Below, piece by piece: positions 59,247 to 64,000 of a stretch of 64,000 nucleotides of DNA; within the stretch, counting starts at the first letter, position 1, and the number at the start of each line of letters is the position of its first letter. Both the position numbers and the translations under genes were made by a program. Origin of the DNA: Pseudomonas sp. Irchel s3h14 (GTDB lineage: Bacteria > Pseudomonadota > Gammaproteobacteria > Pseudomonadales > Pseudomonadaceae); NCBI RefSeq assembly GCF_900187425.1, contig NZ_FYDJ01000021.1, positions 29,018 to 93,017 of the forward strand. The letters are read 5' to 3'. The notes under the pieces were generated by a model. The model was not told the origin of the DNA. It ran no database searches and saw nothing but the letters and a program-made list of their open reading frames with translations.

Positions 59247-59603
59247 GTGAGTATTCGACCTCTTTTCGCTGCCCTGGCCGTTCTGGCTCTGGCGGGTTGT
59301 GCAGCCGATCCGGCGCCGAATGAACAAATGCGCCTGACCGAACAGGCCCTCGAACAGGCCAAGGCAGTAGGCGCCACCGCCGCCGACGTGCCGGAAATGA
59401 AACTGGCTGAAGACAAGTTCAACCGTGCCAAGGGCAGCATGAACGACCAATCCTTCAAGAACGCGCGCATGCGGTCCGAGCAGGCCGAGCTGGACGCGCG
59501 TCTGGCTGAAGCCCGGGTTCTGACCCTCAAGAGTGAGGAGCAGTTGAACGTGCTTAATACCCGCATCACTCGTCTGCGCAAGCAACTGGGAGATGCCCAA
59601 TGA
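59247..59603 (+). CDS. DUF4398-family lipoprotein
   Basis: The 118-residue lipoprotein has a lipobox LAGC (Cys18) after the signal segment. The mature part is helical with an Ala/Glu/Lys heptad-like pattern (DUF4398). The start is a GTG at 59247. It overlaps the OmpA-family gene by 4 bases, so the two are made together, probably as an outer-membrane-peptidoglycan module. Confidence 0.86.
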   Translation: MSIRPLFAALAVLALAGCAADPAPNEQMRLTEQALEQAKAVGATAADVPEMKLAEDKFNRAKGSMNDQSFKNARMRSEQAELDARLAEARVLTLKSEEQLNVLNTRITRLRKQLGDAQ

Positions 59604-60412
59604 GCCTCAAGACCAAAGCCCTGGGCGGTTTGATCCTGGCAGGCTGCGCCAGCCTCTATGGTTGTGCCGGTCAGCACAGCGAGGCCGCGTTGCAGCAGGC
59701 CAGTACTGACTTCCAGAAGGTCAAGGAAGATTCCAACGTGCTGCGAATCGCGCCCAAGGACGTGATTCGCGCCGGTGAGTCGCTGGCCCGTGCCGATCGT
59801 CTGTCCAGTTACTGGGGCAGTGGAACGGACGTGCTGCATTACGCTTACCTGAGCGAGCGCTATAGCGAAATCGCGCGCGAACACACCAATCAGGTGCTCA
59901 ACGAAGAACGTGCGGCGAAGCTCGAACTGGAGCGTCAGCGCCTGCAACTGGCCCTGCGCGAATCCAAGCTGCTTAGCGTGCAACAGCAGGGCAAGTGGCT
60001 CGAAGAACAGATTGTCGCGTTGGCGACCACCCAGACCGACCGTGGCCTGGTGATGACCTTGGGCGACGTGCTGTTCGACACGGGCGAAGCGGAGTTGAAA
60101 AACTCGGCGAACCGCGTGGTGTTGAAGATCGTGCAGTTCCTGCAGCTCAACCCCAAGCGCGTAGTGCGCATCGAAGGTTATGCCGACAGTACCGGCGGCA
60201 AGCAGGAAAACCTCAAGCTGTCCCGTGACCGTGCGCAATCGGTGGCGGACGTGCTGATGGATCTGGGCATCGACGATAAACGTATTCAGGTCGAAGGCTA
60301 CGGTGATGAATATCCGGTCGACGTAAACGCCTCCGAACGGGGACGTGCACAGAACCGTCGGGTGGAAATTGTGTTCTCTGACGAAAAAGGCCAGCTCGGC
60401 GCTGCCCGCTAA
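59600..60412 (+). CDS. OmpA-family lipoprotein
   Basis: The 270-residue envelope protein has a lipoprotein-type start (possible lipobox at Cys16 or Cys22), a helical middle (45-145) and a C-terminal OmpA domain from about 150 (GDVLFDTGEAEL, then RIEGYADSTGG, NLKLSRDRAQSVADVL and NRRVEI). The domain binds peptidoglycan. Coupled to the DUF4398 lipoprotein; role likely in tethering the envelope. Confidence 0.9.
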   Translation: MSLKTKALGGLILAGCASLYGCAGQHSEAALQQASTDFQKVKEDSNVLRIAPKDVIRAGESLARADRLSSYWGSGTDVLHYAYLSERYSEIAREHTNQVLNEERAAKLELERQRLQLALRESKLLSVQQQGKWLEEQIVALATTQTDRGLVMTLGDVLFDTGEAELKNSANRVVLKIVQFLQLNPKRVVRIEGYADSTGGKQENLKLSRDRAQSVADVLMDLGIDDKRIQVEGYGDEYPVDVNASERGRAQNRRVEIVFSDEKGQLGAAR

Positions 60413-60427
60413 GGGCTGCGTCACTGG

Positions 60428-60463
60428 AAAACCCGGCCTGCCCGTCAGCGCCGGGTTTTTTTA
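60428..60463 (+). terminator. Terminator after the OmpA-family gene
   Basis: AACCCGGC/GCCGGGTT with a 12-base loop, then T run. Confidence 0.85.
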
Positions 60464-60488
60464 CGCCTGCTGATCAACTCACAAAACA

Positions 60489-60517
60489 GTACAGTTTTTG
60501 CTGACACTGCACTGTAC
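60489..60517. promoter_or_regulatory. Inverted repeat GTACAGT...ACTGTAC before the MocR gene
   Basis: Seven-base arms with a 15-base spacer; a further ACTGTcccAGTAC lies at about 60536-60547. MocR-type regulators often bind such separated half-sites, so this may be an autoregulatory operator. Confidence 0.45.
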
Positions 60518-60613
60518 GGTCGACTATTGTGGCAACTGTCCCAGTACACTTCTAAACTGTTCCGGTATTGTTTCACACAAGAATAAAATGCCCGTGAAAT
60601 CGAGTGCTGCGTC

Positions 60614-62053
60614 ATGACCAATCTCTTGCTCTACCAACGTATTGCTCAGCAACTGGCCGAAGACATCCGCCGTGGCGTCTATCAACCGGGGGAGCGCGTG
60701 CCTTCGGTGCGCAAGATGAGCTCGCAGCTCAACGTCAGCCATGCGACGGTGTTGCAGGCTTACGCCAACCTTGAGGATCAGGGGCTGATCCGCGCCCGGC
60801 CGCAGTCCGGTTACTACGTGCACCAGACCCCGGCCCTGACCGCGCCGACACCGGACATCGCCCGGGTCGAGCGTCCAGGTCTGGTCACTCGCAGCAGCAT
60901 CATCCAACAAGTCCTGGTCGAATCCCGCCGCGAAGGTGTGTTTCCCTTGGGCGCGGCCGTGCCGAGCGTTGATTATCTTCCGGTGCGGGCGCTGCATCAG
61001 CAACTGGCCAAAGTCACCCGTTTCCATAGCCCGCGGGCGTTCAGTTACATGTTCAGCCCGGGTTTCGAACCCTTGCGCCGACAAGTGGCGATCCGCATGC
61101 GCGATGCCGGCGTGGTGGTCGATCCGTCGGAAGTGGTGATTACCCACGGCTGCGTCGATGCGTTGCAGATGTCGCTGCGAGTGCTGACCCGCCCGGGCGA
61201 CCTGATCGCCGCTGAGTCGCCGACCTACTACGGTTTGCTGCAACTGGCTGACCTGCTGGGCCTTAAGGTCATTGAGATCCCCAGCGATCCGGCTACCGGT
61301 ATGAGCCTCGAAGCCCTGCAGCTGGCGGCCAACCAGTGGTCGATCAAGGCGCTGGTGCTGACCACTCGTCTGAGCAATCCATTGGGCGGCACCATGCCCG
61401 AAGAGCGGCAAAAGCAACTGCTGCGCCTGGCCTCGGATTTCGATATCCAGATTGTCGAAGACGATATCTACGGCGAACTGATGTTCGAGCAGGGTCGCAC
61501 CAAATCACTTAAAGCCTACGATCGGCTGGATCGGGTGATCTATTGCTCAAGCTTCTCCAAAACCCTGTCGCCGGGCGTGCGGATCGGCTGGATGATTGCC
61601 GGCAAGTACCAGCAGGAAATCCAGCGTTTGCAGACCTTCAGCACCCATTCGGCCTGCAGCGTCACGCAGATGGGCATTGCGGCGTACCTGGAGAACGGCG
61701 GCTACGACCGACATTTGCGCTACATCCGCCAGGAATACCGCAAGAACCTCAGCGCTTTCCAGCTGGCGGTGCAGCAATACTTCCCGGAAGGCACGCAGAT
61801 GACCCGGCCGACCGGCGGCTTCATTCTGTGGGTCAGCCTGCCGGGGCGGGTCAACACGCAGGAGCTGCACGTTCGTGCGTTGCAGCAAGGCATCAGTATC
61901 GCGCCGGGACTGATTTTCAGTAACACCGAGCAGTTCAACCACTGCATTCGGCTGAACTGCGGCACACCCTGGAACCGTGAAGCCGAGCGTGCGTTGATGA
62001 CCCTGGGCATGCTCGCCACCCAGCTCTGTCAGGAGATGGTCGGCGGCTTTTGA
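60614..62053 (+). CDS. MocR-type regulator (GntR helix-turn-helix fused to aminotransferase fold)
   Basis: The 479-residue protein has an N-terminal winged helix (IAQQLAEDIRRGVYQPGERV, SHATVLQAYANLEDQGLI) and a fold-type I PLP aminotransferase domain after about 100. SSFSKTLSPGVRIGW near 313 holds the predicted PLP lysine. The family uses PLP as a co-sensor; the target genes here are not known. Possible operator repeats lie just upstream. Confidence 0.9.
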   Translation: MTNLLLYQRIAQQLAEDIRRGVYQPGERVPSVRKMSSQLNVSHATVLQAYANLEDQGLIRARPQSGYYVHQTPALTAPTPDIARVERPGLVTRSSIIQQVLVESRREGVFPLGAAVPSVDYLPVRALHQQLAKVTRFHSPRAFSYMFSPGFEPLRRQVAIRMRDAGVVVDPSEVVITHGCVDALQMSLRVLTRPGDLIAAESPTYYGLLQLADLLGLKVIEIPSDPATGMSLEALQLAANQWSIKALVLTTRLSNPLGGTMPEERQKQLLRLASDFDIQIVEDDIYGELMFEQGRTKSLKAYDRLDRVIYCSSFSKTLSPGVRIGWMIAGKYQQEIQRLQTFSTHSACSVTQMGIAAYLENGGYDRHLRYIRQEYRKNLSAFQLAVQQYFPEGTQMTRPTGGFILWVSLPGRVNTQELHVRALQQGISIAPGLIFSNTEQFNHCIRLNCGTPWNREAERALMTLGMLATQLCQEMVGGF

Positions 62054-62141
62054 GGGGGCGGGCAGGATATTCCTGCCCGAGCTTGTCATGTCGCGTGCAA
62101 CAGGCGAGCATATGGCTCCTGCCGTTTGTACCGTTGGGTCC

Positions 62142-62609
62142 ATGAAGCCGATTTTTCCCGCCGTCTGGCTATCGATCTGCCTGCTGATGACCTTCCAGGC
62201 CGAAGGCGTATTGGCGGCTTCCGATCAAGAAAAACCGGCAGCCAGCGCCACCGCGAAAAAACCGGCACAGGTCAAGAAAGCCGCGCCGGTCAAAAAGACA
62301 GTGGCCAAGGTGAAAAAGCGACGGCCGATTGCCTCCAAGTCCAAAGCCGCCAGTGAGATCGCGAAAACCAAGCTTCCTTCGGCCGACCTGGATTTGAGCC
62401 TGCCCCAAGACATGGCCGAGGAGCTGAAACCGCTCGGTACGGTGGCGTTGCCACGGCACGATGCACTATTGCCGCAAATGTTTGGTGACAAGGCTGGTCC
62501 GTTTCAGCTCAACGGGAGGCTGATCAGCAACGAAATGCAGTTGCAACTGCGCAACGAAGAGCGTCATGAAGTCGAAGGCGCAGCCCTGGAATTCGAGTTC
62601 AAACGATAA
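62142..62609 (+). CDS. Small exported protein, Lys/Ala/Pro-rich
   Basis: The 155-residue protein has a signal peptide (about 1-26), then a basic Lys/Ala/Pro stretch (27-75) and an uncharacterised C-terminal half (LDLSLPQDMAEELKPLG, LQLRNEERHEVEGAALE). I chose the ATG at 62142 because the segment before it has no family character. Unrecognised; perhaps envelope-associated. Confidence 0.72.
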   Translation: MKPIFPAVWLSICLLMTFQAEGVLAASDQEKPAASATAKKPAQVKKAAPVKKTVAKVKKRRPIASKSKAASEIAKTKLPSADLDLSLPQDMAEELKPLGTVALPRHDALLPQMFGDKAGPFQLNGRLISNEMQLQLRNEERHEVEGAALEFEFKR

Positions 62610-62772
62610 TTTCTTCCCGTCCGTGACCCGCTGGCCAGACGCTTTGTCGGAGACTGGTCGGTCACGCTCGTTTAAGCGAAAAAACCCGGGTCCAGACAAT
62701 TTTAAACAAGCGTTTTAGCGGTTACTCTGTGCCACGTCCTTTAACACATCGCCCGTCGAGGAGCTCGTCGTC

Positions 62773-63027
62773 ATGAAATGCCGTGAAGGCTGTGGCGCCT
62801 GTTGCATTGCCCCTTCCATCAGTTCACCGATTCCCGGCATGCCCAATGGCAAGCCCGCCGGAGAACGTTGCGTACAACTCTCTGTCGATAACCTGTGCGG
62901 CATTTTCGGCAAGCCGGAACGTCCTGCAGTGTGTTCGGCGTTCGAAGCCGACATCGAAGTCTGCGGAAGCAGCAGCGACGAAGCGATCAAATTGCTGGGT
63001 TGGTGGGAGCAAATGACGGCGGCGTGA
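62773..63027 (+). CDS. YkgJ-family cysteine cluster protein
   Basis: The 84-residue protein has the cluster motif CREGCGACC (Cys3, Cys7, Cys10, Cys11) plus later Cys in GERCVQL, NLCGIF and AVCSAFE, the usual YkgJ spacing. Likely binds zinc or an iron-sulfur cluster; role unknown. Confidence 0.87.
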   Translation: MKCREGCGACCIAPSISSPIPGMPNGKPAGERCVQLSVDNLCGIFGKPERPAVCSAFEADIEVCGSSSDEAIKLLGWWEQMTAA

Positions 63028-63068
63028 TGTGTTCAACGAACGGATCTTCAACAATAAGGAATAAGACT

Positions 63069-63674
63069 ATGGGTTCGCTGCAACGTATGGCTGTGCTGTG
63101 TGGTTTGACGGTTTTGCTGGCTTCCACGGCCGCTCAGGCAGAAGACTGGAAAGTTGCCAAGAACGAAGACGGCATCAAGGTTTCCTTGAGTGAAGTGGCT
63201 GGCTCCGATTACAAGGCTTACCAGGGCGTCACCCTGATGAAGACCACCATCGCCAAACTGCGCGCGTTGCAGGAAGACGTGCCAGGCGCTTGCGCCTGGA
63301 TTCACGACTGCAAAACCCAGAAGTTGCTCAAGCACGAAGGCGATCAAAGCTGGACCTACACCCAGTTCAATACTCCTTGGCCGGTTACCGCGCGTGACTC
63401 CGTGTTGCATGTCACCACCGTCGAGGGTGCTGACGGAAGTCTGACTCGCAAGCTTGAAGGTGTGCCGAAGTACATTCCTGAAGAAAAAGGCTTTGTGCGG
63501 GTTACCAAGGTCGACGGTTTCTGGAAGTTCGTGCCCAAGGGCGATCAGATCGAAGTGACGTATCAGGTGCACACCGAGCCGGGCGGTAGCATACCGCCGA
63601 TGGTGGCCAACAAGTTTGTGGTTGATGCGCCGTTCAATACCTTGAAAGCCTTGAAGGCACGCGCTGAGAAGTAA
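63069..63674 (+). CDS. START-domain exported protein
   Basis: The 201-residue protein has a signal peptide (1-24, ending AAQA) and a START lipid-binding fold (DWKVAKNEDGIKVSLSEV, then DVPGACAWIHDCK and ARDSVLHVTTVEG). START proteins of this kind in Pseudomonas are periplasmic, perhaps lipid carriers; nothing specific is known. AAGGAATAAG lies before the ATG. Confidence 0.87.
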   Translation: MGSLQRMAVLCGLTVLLASTAAQAEDWKVAKNEDGIKVSLSEVAGSDYKAYQGVTLMKTTIAKLRALQEDVPGACAWIHDCKTQKLLKHEGDQSWTYTQFNTPWPVTARDSVLHVTTVEGADGSLTRKLEGVPKYIPEEKGFVRVTKVDGFWKFVPKGDQIEVTYQVHTEPGGSIPPMVANKFVVDAPFNTLKALKARAEK

Positions 63675-63729
63675 TCGCGGCTTTGATCGGGGGCATATCC
63701 GTTTCTTCGGTCATGGCGACTGGCGGTTT

Positions 63730-64000
63730 CGCTTTTACAGCGAGTCACTTTCGAAAAGCCCCAAAGTAACCAAAGGGCTCTTGCCCCTGTCGTTCGGTGC
63801 CTCGCTTAGGCTCGGCATGCCCTCGCTCCGGTCCTGCTCCGTGGGCCCGCCGCCATCGGCCATCCATGGCCGGGGGCGGCTAACCCGGCATCCATGCCGG
63901 GTTGCCCACTGCGCAGAACCTCCACTCGGCCTCTCGATGGGGCGGTGCATCAAGATCAAAAGCTGCAGGCGAGCTAACGCTCGGCCTGTTGAGTGGTGAG
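63730..64000. repeat. GC-rich intergenic repeat, cut by window end
   Basis: The last 326 bases hold no gene I can support. From about 63730 the sequence (CGAAAAGCCCCAAAGTAACC, then GGCTCGGCATGCCCTCGCTC) is of a kind I recall in many copies in fluorescent pseudomonads, with small spurious frames in it. Small internal palindromes are GGCATCCATGCC and GGCCATCCATGGCC. It may continue past the window. Confidence 0.55.

Noticed and set aside
63781..63999. Small frames in the terminal GC-rich region
   Set aside because: They lie within a repetitive element and look like spurious frames, with no ribosome site.

Overview
The window is a stretch of chromosome from a fluorescent Pseudomonas (P. fluorescens group). 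The evidence is the order of core genes (exbBD-lpxK-kdsB-murB; rne/rluC; plsX-fabDG-acpP-fabF-pabC-mltG-tmk-holB-pilZ-tatD; etfD/etfBA), protein sequences that match Pseudomonas families closely, and many short palindromic repeats of kinds common between Pseudomonas genes. No tRNA, rRNA, CRISPR array, prophage or complete insertion sequence was seen.

1-5.4 kb: the 3' end of comEC, then a tightly overlapping operon exbB-exbD-lpxK-ycaR-kdsB-phosphatase-murB for envelope energisation, lipid A/Kdo and peptidoglycan precursors. 5.5-10 kb: an exported two-subunit molybdenum hydroxylase (isoquinoline oxidoreductase type) with its XdhC-like and MobA-like maturation factors, behind a perfect LacI/PurR-like palindrome. 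10.2-17.5 kb: rne with a leader of about 635 nt, divergent from rluC-HAD hydrolase-sppA, then maf. 17.6-28 kb: yceD-rpmF-plsX-fabD-fabG-acpP-fabF-pabC-mltG-tmk-holB-pilZ-tatD, linking phospholipid and fatty-acid synthesis to envelope and replication genes. A small RNA that fits RgsA lies on the minus strand after tatD. 28.2-31.3 kb: a TetR regulator, moaA, and DUF4823 and DUF1285 proteins.

31.3-54.3 kb is an accessory metabolic region. It begins with a signal-less family I.1-type lipase. Two separated blocks then make up an oxidative D-galactose (De Ley-Doudoroff) pathway. Block 1 holds a FadR-type regulator, an SMP-30 lactonase, an SDR sugar dehydrogenase and the transporter AraFGH. Block 2 holds DgoK, DgoA, DgoD, an MFS galactonate-type transporter and an IclR regulator. 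The blocks are 12 kb apart but start from nearly the same promoter/operator: an 11-nt inverted repeat with a 13-nt spacer, then TTGAGA-18 nt-TATAGT. In block 1 this promoter is followed by a 30-codon leader ORF and a terminator-like hairpin. Between the blocks lies a module like E. coli yegTUVW (GntR/UTRA regulator, ADP-ribosylglycohydrolase-family enzyme, NCS1 permease, PfkB kinase) of unknown substrate. Small stress-type proteins, an MFS transporter, an HD hydrolase and a GNAT acetyltransferase follow it. A zinc alcohol dehydrogenase with a divergent AraC regulator closes the region.

54.4-64 kb: etfD divergent from etfBA, with a PsrA-type site and a MITE-like element between them; a periplasmic solute-binding protein; a DUF4398 lipoprotein and an OmpA-family lipoprotein; a MocR regulator; a small secreted protein; a YkgJ cysteine-cluster protein; a START-domain protein; and a GC-rich repeat running off the window end.

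The points most worth follow-up are the twin promoters with the leader/attenuator, the yegTUVW-like module, the RgsA locus, the rne leader, and the apparent leaderless starts of yceD and rluC.
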